A stretch of DNA of 64,000 nucleotides from Bactrocera neohumeralis (GCF_024586455.1 NW_026089623.1:9892204-9956203); one strand, 5' to 3'; positions 33,971 through 46,790 are shown, counted from the stretch's first letter. Numbers and translations: made by a program. Notes: a model not told the origin generated them from the sequence alone.

Positions 33971-36463
33971 TTAAAAACTAGACAGGCTCAAGCAAGTGAT
34001 TGTTCTAAGCATTTTTGATTGAAACCTTTGTAATATATCAATATTGGTTGCACAGGTCGTACCCCACAGTTGAATGCCATACATCCAAATCGGCTTTATG
34101 ACCGCATTATACAAAAGCACTTTGTTGTCTAGGCTAAGTTTTGAGTTTTTATTTAAAAGCCAATTTAAATTTGCAGCTCTAATCTTCATACATGTTATTT
34201 TACTAGAGATGCGTTTTCACCACGTGAGTCTTCTATCTAGGTGAATACCAAGATATGTTACTTCGTTCGCTTGGGGTACTAATATATTGATTATTTTTAC
34301 TGCCGGGCACATCTTTGGTCTTAGCGAAAATGTAATATGCTTACACTTCTGTTCATTCACGTTTATACGCCAGTTCGCTAGCCACTCTTCGACAGAACTT
34401 AAATGCTTCGCTAATATTCGTGATGCTAAAATGTGGCATTTGTTACGGCTCACTATAGCTGTGTCATCCGCAAAAGTTGAAGTTAATACATTGTTAGCTG
34501 TTGGAAGATCTGCTGTATATATGATGTATAGTGTTGGGCGTAAGACACTGCCCTGGGGTACACCAGCCCTTATCTGTCGTTCATCAGATATGAAATCTCC
34601 CACTTTTACCATAAATCGTCTATTTTTTAAATAAGACTCCAATGTTTTATACAGTTCTAAAGGTAGAATTTTTTTAATCTTGTATAAAAGACCTTCGTGC
34701 CACACCTTATCAAACGCCTGAGCTACATCTAAAACTATTGCTGAACAGTACTCCCTGCGCTCAAATGCTTTCCCTATCTCGTTAGTAATTCTATTTACTT
34801 GCTCTATTGTGCCATGTTTCGCACGAAAACCGAATTGATGCGTTGGTATTGTATTATTTTCATGAAGGAAAGGAGTTATCTTTGATAGTAATACTTTTTC
34901 AAATACTTTTGAAAGACAGGGTAGAAGACTGATTGGTCTGTATGAAGACGGCTGTGTTAAGTCTTTTCCAGGTTTATCTATCAAGATAATCTGCGACTTT
35001 TTCCATGAAATCGGATAGTATCCGAAACTAAGAATTGCATTGAAGAGCAAAGACAGCACCTCTACAGCAATAATTGGTAACTCAATTAGCATTTTTGGGG
35101 AAATATTATCATATCCCGGCGCCTTTTTTGGATTAAGTTCTTTGATGATACCAATAATTTCAGAAGGTGAGGTCTTAAGAGACTCGAGCGACTCTTTAGC
35201 TGTGTTGGGTAAGATTGACAGCTTAAAATTATTCTTTGGCAAATTGGGTTGAAATACCTTTTCAAGGTGATTTGCAAAACAATTAGCCTTTTCCTCGTCA
35301 CTTCGAGCCCAATTTCCACCCAAGTCTCGTATTGGCATGTTGGAGTCAGTTGGTGGCTTCATGGACTTTTGGGCTTTCCAAAGGGAATTTTGCTTGTTTG
35401 AATTTGGATACAGCTTCTTTATATACATTTCGGTGTTCAATTCTTCCTCACGTTTGAGCGCTTTTTTAATTTACGTACCGCAGCTTTCAATTGAAGCTGA
35501 GTGGAGGGGGAGCGATTTATCTGCCATTCACGTCTTGCACGTCTTTTTTCATTTACAAGCATCTCTATTTCTTTATTAGAGATTTTTCTGAGACCAAGCG
35601 GATTATAGCTTTTGCTTGGTGTTGCTAAGACAGCTGCGCTGGTTATTATATCATTGACTTCTCTTATGCTTTCGTCAATATCTCTTCCTGTATTTATTTT
35701 GTACTTAATATTAATGTGGCTACTGACGTATTTTTTATATTTTAGCCAATTCGTTTTATAAGAAGTTAGACCCACCTTTGGATTAACGAATATGGGTAGT
35801 TCACATAACTTTATTAGTACAGGAGAGTGATCAGAAGATAGATCAGTACATGTATCAGCTGTTATAGGCGATTTCTCTATATTTTTGATTACAGCGAAAT
35901 CAATTAAGTCTGGTATTTTTTTACGATCACTAGGCCAATACGCCGGCTTACCAGGAGATATTATTTCAAGGTTATTGTGCCTATTTATAACGGTTTGATA
36001 CAGCTGTCGTCCTTTCGGATTAATAAGACGTGAGCCCCAGTACGTGTGTTTTGCGTTGCAATCTCCACCTGCTAGAAATCTTTGACCTAGTGTTCCAAAA
36101 AAGTCTTTAAATTCGATTTCTGTAATTTTAAAACGAGGTGGACAGTATATAGCCGTAAGGTTTAAGTCACAACCCCGATTTTAGTGATTTTGTAGCTTGT
36201 AACTGTGGTGTAGCATGAGATTCTAGAGCATAGTGGTTTAAACGATTTCTAATCAACACTGCCGTGCCACCATGCGCTTTACCATCCGGATGATTTGTAA
36301 CATATAGTCTAAAACCCGGTATACTGAAATTATTTTTATTTGTTAGATGAGTTTCTGAAATAAGCATTACATCTATATTCTTTTCAGACAGAAATTTGAT
36401 AATCTCTAATTTATGTTGGTTAACACCGTTAGCATTCCATATACAGATATTTAGTAAGCTCAT
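33971..36463 (-). pseudogene. Jockey LINE ORF2, endonuclease and reverse transcriptase
   Basis: The APE endonuclease starts MSLLNICIWNANGVNQHKLE and has ISETHLT. After a frame change near 36170 it has GGDCNAKHTYWGS and SSDHSP. Another frame change near 35450 leads into a clean 407-residue RT frame (35440-34217): LNPKKAPGYDNISPKML, SYRPISLLPCLSKVFEK, LDVAQAFDKVWHEGL and TFADDTAIVS, all catalytic Asp present. The C-terminus (MYGIQLWGTTCATNIDILQRFQ) follows at 34189-33971 after a stop near 34210. Four lesions or fewer: a young pseudogene. ORF2 would nick the target and copy LINE RNA. Confidence 0.85.
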
Positions 36464-37967
36464 TTTTTACTTAATAAATTTTGCAGCATTTGATTTTGTG
36501 ATTTAATTAAATCTTGGATCATGTTTTGCATAGTAGACATAAATTGTGTCATACACTGTGTAAGATTTCTGATCATAGTTTCAATAGCTCCATTTGGAGG
36601 ATTTTGCGGAAGTTGCATTTGCACAGTGTTGCCTTTCACCACATTTGCATAGCTTACTTGCATATTATTATTGTTAGAAGTAATAGGATTTGTACTTTTT
36701 TCTGAGGTTGCTATAACTTCATTACGGGCTGTTTGTAACATTTGGTTACGACGTGCTTGAATGCCCTGTGACAACTTTGATTTCAAATCTTTATATACAG
36801 GGCAACCTCTGTAGTTAGCAGTATGATTTCCTCCGCAATTGCTGCATTTTTTATTTAATTCTTCTTTCTTAAGGGTGCATTTGGAAGTGGGATGTAAATC
36901 ACCACATACCACACAAACACTACGTAGAGTGCAGTATGATTTAGTATGCCCATATTCTTGGCAGTTAGTACATTGTACCGGACCGTTTCTTTTATGTGGT
37001 TCTTCCACAGTTACTTTACGATGCAGCAAATATTTCCAATTATATATTGGATGGGTCTCATTTTTTTAAGTTGATTCGAATTCGGCAACAATTCAATTTT
37101 AAACATCGGCTGTGGTACTTTGTTTCTATTAAATATATTTACAACTGTTTTAATTCCAAAACCACATTCTTCCAATGCTTCTTTGACTTCACTAGAGTCT
37201 ACGACGGACTCTATACCCTTGATTACAACAACTAGGCCCTTAGAGCTCTTCAGTTGATACAAATAATAATTTTTGTTTTTATTTGACGAAAATTTAACTA
37301 TGTCCATAACACTTTTTTCTGTGTAGGACTGAATTTTTGTTTGATCTATATTGCCTTTTTTCAAAGGCACTATATGGAAATTGTTAGTACCTACAATTTT
37401 ACTTAATTCAGCAACGAGAGCATTACTGCTACGTTCGCGCAAATATATTGGAGGTGGTTTGGCATTAACGACTGTGGTGGTACCCTTCGCATCGTAGTCT
37501 GATCCATTGCTTAGTAAGGCAAACCTATTGCCATTTAAAACTTCCGGATAATTCTTTAATGGTGTACCGCCTTGAAATTTCTTGGGATTGACCGCTGACT
37601 TTGAAGGACTTAATTTCCTTTTTATGTTGATGTAGCGGTCAATGCCAGTTTGTACAGACTGGCCTTTTTTCATTGGTACATTCTCACCTTGTTTTATGTT
37701 GTTTTTCACTGCCTGCGTACTTGCTGGTACCTGCTTAGTTGTTGGTGTGATCACGTTTGCTGCTGGCCGTTGTTGACTGCCGTTCTCTTCTGCTTTTGCT
37801 TTTTGTAAGCTCTGCTTATGGTGCTGCTCAGTTGGTCGCTGCGATGACTCATCCTTCTCACCGTTGCCTTGTTTGTTGGTAGGAGCTGAACTCGCAGGCT
37901 CTACAAAGCTGAAGTAGGCATTCAGAGAATGCCTACGGCCTTGTTGGTGGGGCTGCGCTGCGCTCAT
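36460..37967 (-). pseudogene. Jockey LINE ORF1 (Gag-like)
   Basis: The first frame, 37967-37011 (318 residues), is Gln/Lys/Ser-rich then carries the RRM-like segment (NFHIVPLKKG, VVVIKGIES, CGFGIKTVVNIFNR). A one-base shift near 37030 moves the rest to 37029-36460, with three zinc knuckles: CTNCQEYGHTKSYC, CVVCGDLHPTSKC and CSNCGGNHTANYRGC. This is the standard Jockey-clade ORF1 layout; the protein binds LINE RNA. Its last codons run up to the ORF2 start. A single frameshift is the only defect seen. Confidence 0.82.
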
Positions 37968-38214
37968 ACTTTTGTATTTTTTGTTTAATTTCCCACTTAT
38001 TATTTGTTATTTTATTATGGTTATTGTTTGTAAACAGTTTATGAATTTTTTATGTTTTGATTTTCACTTTCGGCGTTATTAGCTAACGCTTGCACTTATT
38101 GCACTTTTTTTAATATTTGTTTATTTTGTTTTATTTTTGTTTTTTTCGAAAATTTCTACGGAGCGCATGAAAAACACGTCCGTTTAGATTGAAAGCACGA
38201 GAACTAAACGGAGT

Positions 38215-39512
38215 TTTTAATTTGTATGATATACAATTTTATTTGCGCATATGCTTTTGATTGATTTTTTTTCTTGTGATTGCCGTAGCTTAGTTTAAGC
38301 AATCCTGCTTATACTTGATTAAGTATAAGAGGCATTGCTCGAAATTACTGCAAGTAAATACTTGAACGTTTTTTTTGTTTTTATTGGGATGATTTTTGTG
38401 TTATAACACAACGGTAAGTTTTTACCGGCAATCACTAATCCGCTGTATACAGTACCAAACTGCTTTGTTAGCGGTTTTTCGGTTTTTACCGTAAAATAAA
38501 CCGAATACCGAAAACAGTTTGGAAACGGTTTTCAAATACTTTTCCGACCGGAATTTTGGCAGATTTAATTTTCTGATATTAAATCATACATATGTGTATA
38601 CATATAACATAAAAATTGAAATGAAACGATACAACTCACCTTGCTTTCCGCCAGGGGCTTTTTGGTATATTGTGAGTTTATGTACTTATGTATGTGTGTG
38701 TGCCTGAGTGTGTGCCGGTGCTTGTGCTGTGCTTATGATTGTGCCTGTCCTTCGTTTTCTTGCTTCTCCAGTTCTCCAATCCTTTTGTTGCTGGTGTTGT
38801 AGCTTGTATTTTTGTATGACTTATTCCTTTTGTATGTAGGTTATATGTCATATAGTAGGTGTAAATTACTCTTTCTCTCTGATCTCTCTCACTTCACCGA
38901 ACTTTGTCACCACACTTTTTAGTTATTATTATTATTTTTTTTTGTTTTCTTTTCTTGTGGGTTATATTTCCACTCACTGTCACCTTACATGCATATATGT
39001 ATGTATGTATTGTATGTGTATTATTTTCCACACTACACTCTTTGCCACCACACTTTCGTTTTTTGTAGCCGCACTTTTTCCCATGCGTATGAAATTTTAT
39101 TTTTAATATATTCTTTTTTTTCCAATTTTGTCACCACCGTGGTATATGCACGTACATATGTATATATATGTATGTATCGACAACACGGTTTTTTGCTTTA
39201 CTGTGTCACCACCGGCTCCTTTTTTTTTTGTTTTCTTTTCACAACGGTTTATTTGTTTGTCACTGCTAAAACTGTGTCACCTCATCTAATTGGTTTCCCA
39301 CAATTTTAATCACCGGTTTTTTCCAATATTCAACAACGGTTTTTTTTTGTTTTTTTTCGACTTTTACAACAGTTTTCTCAACCGTATCACAAACGTTTTT
39401 TTTTTGTTACACCGGTTTTTTTTTTCCTTTTTTTTCACACTTTTATTTTATTTAGTTAACGCGTCACCGTGACCGATATATTATTTGTTTTACCAATAGT
39501 GCCGTCCGGTAC
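38215..39512 (-). other. BEL-1 leader (5' UTR)
   Basis: T- and CA-rich sequence matching the BEL-2 leader at 55320-56312 plus 58374-58636 in order: CAAGTAAATACTTGAA (38350; 55428), the CTTTCCGCC-GGGG-CTTTTTGG block (38644; cf. 55686), and CACT/CACC-rich runs near the primer site. No ORF. Confidence 0.6.
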
Positions 39513-39526
39513 GGCTCGAAGGACCA
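39513..39526 (-). promoter_or_regulatory. tRNA-Tyr-type primer binding site, BEL-1
   Basis: Minus strand TGGTCCTTCGAGCC, a full 14-base match to the complement of the tRNA-Tyr 3' end as recalled, directly following the 5' LTR. Confidence 0.72.
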
Positions 39527-39933
39527 TAAAAAACTTACGATCTTACCCATATACTAGTGGGTATCAAACCCGCGAATTCACCCGTTGAATTAGCGACGAA
39601 AGTGAAGGAGAAGATTTCGAAGGTTCAAGCGACGAGATGGCAATCGATGCGTATATGCGCGCGGATCGTAATCAAAAGAGATGCTGGCGCCGTCCATCGG
39701 GCCCTTTAGTTGATTATGTTCTGGTGTCCTCGGGTGTGGTGTGAAAGTATGGTGTAGATGATGATGCGGTGGGCATCATGCCGATGTGTTGAGAATGGAG
39801 TGTGTAGTGTGGGAGGAAAATATGATGCACATGATGCCAATATGTTGAGTATGGTGTGTGTAGTGTGGTGTGTATATGTGCGGTGTAGTTATCTTATATT
39901 AAGAGGGGGGCGCAGAAGCTCATTTAACCAACA
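39527..39933 (-). repeat. BEL-1 5' LTR
   Basis: 407 bp, near-identical to 29985-30385; minus strand starts TGTTGGTTAAATGAGC. Confidence 0.85.
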
Positions 39934-39938
39934 TCTTT

Positions 39939-41095
39939 GATTATTTCGGGATGATTTGATGTTATTTTCTTCAGGGGAAACCTGCTGAATTTAGTGCTTT
40001 GATCCCTTGAGGTAATGATTCGCACCTGACATAATGCTGTCCACATATGTTTGAGTTTGCAACACAGAAGTTGCTAAAGGTAAATTTGTTTCACCGGTTT
40101 TTGCAACTTCATGTAAGGTTCTAATGGCTAAATAGGGAGCGCAGTTGATGCCAAAGTTAGCTGTTTTAATTTTGTAGTCGCTAATTGGACTATTAATTGA
40201 ATTGCGGAAGACTATGCGTTGGAAATCTTGGTCATCTTCATGTACTGGAATTGGCCTATACATTGTGATGTGGAAGGTTAAAAGAAAATATCTAGTACCT
40301 TTGGATATTTTTTCATATGGTACAGATTCTTCCATATGATTGAAGTCAAGATATTCGTCCATCACATTATCATATGCTGATTTTAGCTAATTTTTGATAA
40401 TCAGGCTTTTTTCCATGCTTAGGAGCTGCTGGATTGCTGAGATTCTAGAGTGGCCTAGAGCTATAGTTTCTGAAAAGGTGGATTTGAATCGCAGTCGCAT
40501 AACATAACAACCATATTCGTTTCTTGTTGTTGAGGACTTGTAATAGGCTTCGCATACCTAATCTTCTTCTGAAAGTTGGGTAATCTGCTTCCCAGAATTT
40601 TTTAAGTTCATTATTTAAATATTCGTTTGTGATATCTTCCATTTGTGTTGTGAAAGAATTTATTTTTTCATTGACTTGTCCACTTATAATCCACCCAAAG
40701 ATTATATTTTGGGCTAATAATTTATTGGATATTTTCTCTATACGTTCAATAATTATTTGAGGTATTAAGTCACTGCCTAATAATATGTAAGTTGCGGTAG
40801 AACGATGGCTTGTGCATCTATTCTTATATCCGCATTTGGAGAAACTATGGTGATTGGGCATATTTTGTTTGAATTTTGAATAAATCTTCCGACCATTCCC
40901 GAAATTTGAAAATTGGAATGTTTTATTAGCAATTTTAGCCGATTTTGAACCTTTGACGATATAAAGGATCTTTGAGAGCCTTGATCTATTAACGCTCTTA
41001 GTTTGAATAAATCACCTTTATGTTCAATGGTAATGACCGCAGTTGGTAATGAATTTTGCTTTCATTTTCTGAACGAAGCGCTTGCATTTTTACTG
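39939..41095 (-). pseudogene. BEL-2 pol, protease and reverse transcriptase
   Basis: Read downwards from 41060: the protease domain with PTAVITIEHKGDLFKLRALIDQGSQ, where DQGS is the BEL aspartic-protease site. A frame change follows near 40860, then LLGSDLIPQI and NIIFGWIISGQ (40780-40680). The RT fingers and palm lie at 40365-39991, with YRPIPVHEDDQDFQRIVF and NCAPYLAIRTL. The catalytic YVDD reads YVDS at about 40040, which should abolish activity. SNHPEIIK at the lower edge continues beyond BEL-1. About 100 residues around 40400-40445 are degraded or deleted. Confidence 0.78.
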
Positions 41096-42244
41096 CTTTA
41101 GAGCAGGGGTGGGCATATTAGCCCTCAGTGGCGTTTTGCCTGTTTGGGCACGAGCACACATTTTGAGGGCAAGATGAGGGGATCATCCCGGCAAACATGA
41201 AGAGGGAAGTGAGAGCAACGTATTTTACCACTCCATATTTACAAATGAGAGCACGCCATGTTTACAAATGAGAGCGCGCGCATATATGGGAAGTTGCACT
41301 GTGGGTAATAACTGTAAAATTGCCTAACAATTTTAAGTTTCTTTGCGACTACTATAAATTTATAAAATTTAAAACAAATAACAAAAAGCATAATAAATAT
41401 TTTATTTTAGTAATCATTTTTTTAATACGTCTTTATAGCAGCATTTAATTTAGTTTATTTGAAGCAATAAATTGTATGTTTGGTTTAATCTCATTTGCTG
41501 TAGCTACACGCATTATTGTAAAACTTCCTTATAAAAAGTAATTTCATTAATAACTTCAGTTTATGAACCACTGTTTCTTCCTACACATTTGCACAAATGA
41601 ATCTTATGAGCAAATAATGAACAGATAAATAAGAAGTTCTGCAGTTTCTCGAAATGAAGGGAATAATTTATATATATAATCTATATATATAAAATTAAGT
41701 GGCAAAACTTCCTGTTCGCATACTCCTCCTAGACGGCTTGCCCGATTTCAATGAAATTTTCAGGGGTGATTGGGGTCTGTTTGGAGGGCGCACATAAGAA
41801 ATTTAATGTGTGTATCATTGAACGTTTTGCAAAAAAAAAAAAAAAAGAAACAACTGACGGATGTCTACAATTAATAAAAAACATTGACATCGCATGTTGA
41901 TCGTTTTTGCCTGCCATTCGTTCTTTCTATGGATGACTGTCAAGCTAACAAGACATACAGAACGTAAGTGTTCCGAATGCACTGAGTGTATCAAAAAAAT
42001 GTTTCAACATTGTGTGTATTTTTCTCAGATTTCAACGTGATTAACATTCTGCGTACAACACAAAGCAAGTGAGTATTGTTATTGTTTCGTAAGTGCTTCC
42101 ATGCGGTTCGCAAATACACTGTTGGTGGGTCTTATTGCATATGCGTGTGTGGGTAAAATACATAGTTTAAGATGTAGTTTTAGGTTAATTTTTCCATTTT
42201 TATTTATGTACTTCAAATATGCATATTTTTATTTATGTACTTCA

Positions 42245-44177
42245 AATACGCATACTCTAGCACGACCACCGGGGACAACACTAACTACCTTTTTCGAGTT
42301 GTGTGAAAACGATGAATTTGCAAGAACATTGTTATATTCCGAAATACCACAATATTTCACTTGGAATCCATCATCGAAAACATTTCAACGACGAAAGCAA
42401 GGGGAGCGTGTTGACGGTTATCCAAATGTCCGTAAAACCGATGCCATAAGACGCATTTACACCATCCATCCGAACACCGCCGAATGTTTTTATTTGCGTC
42501 TGTTATTAGTCAACGTGACCAGACCAAGATCATTTGATGATTTGAAAACTGTTGACGGTCAGTTGTGTGCGACGTATCGTGAAGCATGTCAGCGATTGCA
42601 TTTGTTAGAAGATGATATGCATTGGGACACCGCACTTCATGACGCATCACTCACATCTCATCCAAAACATATACGCGTACTATTCGCCATAATAATATCT
42701 ACATGCCTTCGGTCAAATCCGCAATAACTGTGGAATAAGTACAAAGACTGCATGACCGAGGACTTATTAATTTTGGCGCGTAATCGAGCATGGGACGCAG
42801 ACTTGCTATATATGTACATTACAAATGTATAATTCTGCTTTGATATTGGTTGAATATCTGTGCCTTACAATTGCGAATAAGTAAATTGAATATTCAGAAG
42901 AAAAATGCTTATGATAAGATTACGCGCGGTTGACAATAACGCCGGTGGATTCTACTTTCTTGATGCGCCCGGTGGTACAGGGAAAACGTTTCTGATCTCT
43001 TTGATTCTTGCTACTATTCGGTCACAGCAGAAAATTGCGCCGGCAATTGTTTCGTCAGGCATCGCTGCTACTCTACTTGATGGCGGCCGAACAGCACATT
43101 CTGTGTTGAAATTACCGTTGAACATCCAAGTCGTTGAAACACCAACGTGCAACATATCGAGGAATTCAACAATGGCAAAAGTTTTGCGAGGAGCTGGAAT
43201 AGTTCTATGGGATGAGTGCCATATGGCTAACAAAAAGTCAGTAGAAGCATTCAATAGAACAATGCAAGATTTACGCCAAAAGCAACAAATTTTTGGCGGA
43301 GCATTAGTTTTATTATCCCGCGATTTTCGGCAAACTTTGTCAGTCATTCCTCGATCAACTCCTGCCGACGAAATAAACATATGTTTAAAATCATCAGTTT
43401 TGTGGAGACATGTTCAAAGGCTGACTCTTACCATCAACATGCGAGTCCAACTGCAAAATGATCGATCCGCAGCGGCGTTTTCGAAGCAGTTGTTGGACAT
43501 TGGCGAAGGCAAAATACAAATCGATGATACCGGTTTGATCACATTGCCGAACAACTTTTGTACACTTTTACAATCGAAAGAAGAACTGATTGAAAGTGTA
43601 TTTCCGAACATTGTTCAACACTATCAACGCCACGATTATTTAAGTGAACGCGTAATATTGGCACCGAAAAATGTACACGTCAACGAAATCAATTTTGCCA
43701 TTCAAGAAAAACTGCCAGGAGAAGCTACAACATATAGTATGTACATCGATTGATAGCGTTTTAAATCAAGATGAAGCAGTCAATAATCCAACTGAATTCT
43801 TGAATTCTTTGGATCCCCCCGGTCTGCCACCGCATCGTTTGGTCCTGAAAGTCGGTTCACCCATTATACTTTTACGAAATATGAAGCCACCGACTTTGTG
43901 TAATGGCACAAGACTTTCAGCCAAAAAATTGTGGCCAAATTTGATTGAAGCAACAATACTAAATGGCAAGGCAGCAGGTGAAGTTGTACTCTTACCACGC
44001 ATTCCCATGATTCCAACGGACATGCCATTTGAATTTAAGCGCTTGCAGTTCCCAGTACGTCTTGCCTTTGCGATGACCATCAACAAATCGCAAGGGCAAA
44101 CGTTTCAAGTGTGCGGCGTCAATTTGGAAGGCACAATTCCGATTTCTTTGGCGCCGCGATTTGAAGGTACCGTTTAA
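42245..44177 (+). pseudogene. Helitron helicase (PIF1-like)
   Basis: The N-terminal linker (FARTLLYSEIPQYFTW, GYPNVRKTDAIRRIYTIHP, CATYREACQRLHLLEDDMHW) sits at 42290-42640. A gap and a stop at 42727 follow. The helicase has Walker A PGGTGKTFL (about 42968), Walker B VLWDECHMAN (43203), a motif III reading RDFRQ in place of GDFRQ (43320), and after a frame change near 43750 MTINKSQGQTF (44075), the last PIF1 motif. The Rep (HUH) nuclease and middle of the protein are missing, so this is a truncated, non-autonomous copy. Confidence 0.85.
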
Positions 44178-44882
44178 AAGAGGAAGTCCTCCTGATTAAA
44201 AAATATATAAGGTTATAGGTACCGCAAACGCTTAGTTTAGGAGATATTCGACCTTAAAGTTCTAAAATTCGCAAAATTCGAACATTTCAAGAAGCTATTT
44301 CACCACGTTAAACACACTTTATTCACATTTTTCTCTTCAAATTAATTAAATTACACTATAATCTTTTAAATAAATCCACATTTTACACTTTTAGCAGTTT
44401 TTTTATATAAAAAATCTTTATTTCAAAAATTACATTTTACACTCTTTTGAACCTCATTTGTTTACCAAAAATTACGAAGAAATGGAGCGCTGCCATGTGA
44501 TGACAAGGCAATTCGCTGAAATTCCTCTTTTTCGCAAAAAATTCTCTATTCATGCAAATGGATATTTTCTTTTTTTAAATTTATTAAGCAAATAAGTAAT
44601 ATTATATACATGTATTAGTAATATTATATAATAATATTATATACATTTGTATAAGTAATATTATATAATAATATTACGTAATAAAGTGTAAGGTGTACAG
44701 TACAGTACAGTACGAAAACTCAAATTTTGTTTCAATATGAGTGCATGATAACCGAAAAATATAACCACTTTATATCCGAAACTCATATTTTAAATATAAT
44801 AATATACATATATATCGTCACCTAAAATACAAACCAGTGTATCATAAGAAATAAATGGATATCGCTGACAGATATAATAACT
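44178..44882. other. Helitron non-coding 3' part
   Basis: AT-rich; repeated AATATTATATA units at 44595-44685 and a GTACA triplet run at 44698-44713. Confidence 0.5.
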
Positions 44883-45109
44883 CCAACGCAGAAAGGAGTA
44901 CTACGCGATAGTACTTCAGTCACCCCGGGTATTCGCTCGGCCAGGGTTATTTTTTTAGAGCGCGGTCGAAGGCCGCCAACGCAGAAAGGAGTACTACGTG
45001 AAAGTACTTCATTCACCCCGGGTATTCGCTCGACCAGGGTTATTTTTTTAAAGCGCGGCCGAAGGCCGCCAATGCATAAAGGAGTACTTCGCGAAAGTAC
45101 TTCAGTCAC
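44883..45109. repeat. 93-bp tandem repeat in Helitron
   Basis: Unit starts at 44883, 44976 and 45069 (CCAACGCAGAAAGGAGTAC), exactly 93 bases apart, 2.4 copies. As 93 is divisible by 3, the minus strand reads as a 31-residue repeat (LSRSTPFCVGGLRPRSKK), but there is no evidence that it is translated. An internal GTACT-GCGA-AGTAC hairpin occurs in each unit. Confidence 0.8.
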
Positions 45110-45868
45110 ATAAATTACGTTTTACACATATACATAGGTAGAAAGTATTTTTTTATGTTTAATATAGAAAAAAGAATCACGCGATAAAACAAACAAAGAA
45201 AAATTGTTAAAAATCCTACATATTTACTGTTTAAGATGTGGCAAGGCTCGTTTTCCTCATAATTGTAAACAATCTGACCTTTTCAACGATGAGTGTGCTA
45301 AGTGATTTTTAAATTACAAAATTTAGCTTAAAAATTGAAAAATTAATGTGAAATGTGAGCTTATTTCAAAGCTTAGAGTGTGTATTTAAATATACAAAGT
45401 AAAAAATGTGAAAAAATTTTGTGAAACATAGAGAAATATTATGTTTTCTTAGTGCAAATTTTTGAACTTTTAATCGTGAATATTTTAAAAAATATTAGCA
45501 ATTTTTACATTATTTTTGGATATTCCTCCTCTGGAAGAGCTTCCCTATCCGTAGATACCCCGTTTATACGGAAATTCGTTTTTTTTACCCCTCCGCCAAA
45601 GTAATCGGAATCGTGCCATTTGGAAGAACCGTGCTTCTCCCACGGCCGATTGTTCGTCGCATGCTCGATAGTGGGAACACCAAGGTGCTTATTCATTTAC
45701 GTGCCAGGTGGAAAAACCAAAAATGTTGTATACCAATATGTTTTATAAATGTTTTATAAATAAGTAACAGTTTTACAACAATAAATAAAACACAAAGTAA
45801 AAACCCTTAAGAGTTTTAATCGATTTAGGTGTAGCGAAACGCACAGGGTAACAGCTAGTATAATTATA

Positions 45869-46240
45869 TTAATGATTATAACTATGTTTTTGCAAAACCT
45901 TACTACACATTTTTTTAATAAAGACTCCATCGGAAAACGGCCTACCCTGCCTAACAATCTCCAAACTAATGGAACTTGATAGCTGTGTTTTTAGGTTTTC
46001 ATTAATACGTTCACTATAATCTAAGTATTCGTTTTTACGTAACCAATCAGATATTTTTAGCAAAAATATATATTTTTTTCTTTAAAAAACATTTTTTTCT
46101 TTTTCATCTAAATAATTTATAGTACAATGAAAATTAACAAAATGTCTTTTAAGGATATATTCCCTATTATCTTTAAAAGACTTGGAACATAAAAGACATT
46201 GCATGGCACCAAAGGCATTTAGAATCACAAAATATTTCTC
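45869..46240 (-). pseudogene. hAT transposase, N-terminal part
   Basis: With two small frame breaks the minus strand encodes MQCLLCSKSFKDNREYI-KRHFVNFH (a BED-like zinc finger, about 46200-46130). It then encodes TQLSSSISLEIVRQGRPFSDGVFIKKM, a block typical of ZBED5/FAM200/GTF2IRD2-type hAT transposases. The coding sequence stops at the Helitron border and does not resume in 41104-41679, so the catalytic RNase H-like domain has been lost. Such proteins bind the TIR and cut DNA when whole. Confidence 0.62.
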
Positions 46241-46289
46241 GCTGGGCATATTTGGTTTTGCGCTATAATTTTGCGTGATGTTAATACCT

Positions 46290-46790
46290 TCCTTCCTTTT
46301 CCTTCCTCATCGGCAAAATGTCTGAACAGTGAAAAACGTGGTAAAAACGCATAAATTAGCCATCTTTGTTTGTTTTCATTTGAACAATGTTGCCATTGCC
46401 CAATACGCATATATAGTTTCGAGGACATCTTTGCTTTCAATTACAATTTTTTACAATATAAAATATCAAAACTGAAAACAAACTACTAAAGTAGTTTACA
46501 TATTTATAAATAATAGCATTTGACTTTGATTTTGAGTTATTTTATGAAAATTTCAAACATATTGAAACATATTGAACAGATTGAATTTTAAAAGTTGATA
46601 ATTACTACAGTATATCGATATTGGCAGCCCTGCGTTGTGAGAGAGCAATCAGCTGACACGTTTCTACGGCAAAAATCCAAATGCCGTGAATTCTCACGTC
46701 ATCCCACGTCAAAGAGAGAAGGGAGTAGCGTTTTTCACTGTTCAGTTACATTGAGCGCCCATAAGATAGGTCTTGCCAGCTGACACGAGC
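46290..46790. mobile_element. MITE C, copy 2
   Basis: The inverse of 27658-28172: shared blocks include ACAGTATATCGATATTGGCA, GAGAGCAATCAGCTGACACG and AAAAATCCAAATGCCGTG. Ends are approximate. It lies within the hAT. Confidence 0.6.

Larger units (their letters stand above)
33878..38190 (-). mobile_element. Jockey-type LINE
   Basis: A minus-strand element with a poly-A tail seen as T-run 33878-33893, ORF2 36463-33971, ORF1 37967-36460, and an AT-rich 5' UTR to about 38190, where BEL-1 leader similarity begins. It is near full length (about 4.3 kb). I could not identify a target duplication. Confidence 0.8.
29985..39933 (-). mobile_element. BEL/Pao retrotransposon (BEL-1) inside BEL-2 pol
   Basis: 5' LTR 39933-39527, primer site 39526-39513, leader to about 38215, Jockey LINE 38190-33878, unassigned plus-strand material, gap, pol 32335-30751, zinc-knuckle frame 30750-30409, polypurine tract 30398-30386, 3' LTR 30385-29985. 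Removing it rejoins the BEL-2 RT frame (SNHPEIIK to DIKKEDLLD). Flanking 5-mers AAAGA and CTAGA (minus strand) match at only 3 of 5, so the duplication is imperfect. No gag was found. Confidence 0.75.
41680..45858 (+). mobile_element. Helitron inside the hAT
   Basis: Starts TCTATATATATAAAATTAAG and ends ACAGCTAG, inserted between A (41679) and T (45859) with no duplication, the Helitron rule. A short hairpin (GTGTAGCG-AAA-CGCAC) precedes the end. It encodes only the helicase side; the HUH replication-initiator domain is not found. Confidence 0.85.

Noticed and set aside
42952..43380. Minus-strand 142-residue frame
   Set aside because: Shadow of the Helitron helicase.
44883..45109. CRISPR-like regular repeat
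   Set aside because: Unit is 93 bp with no unique spacers, in a eukaryotic Helitron.
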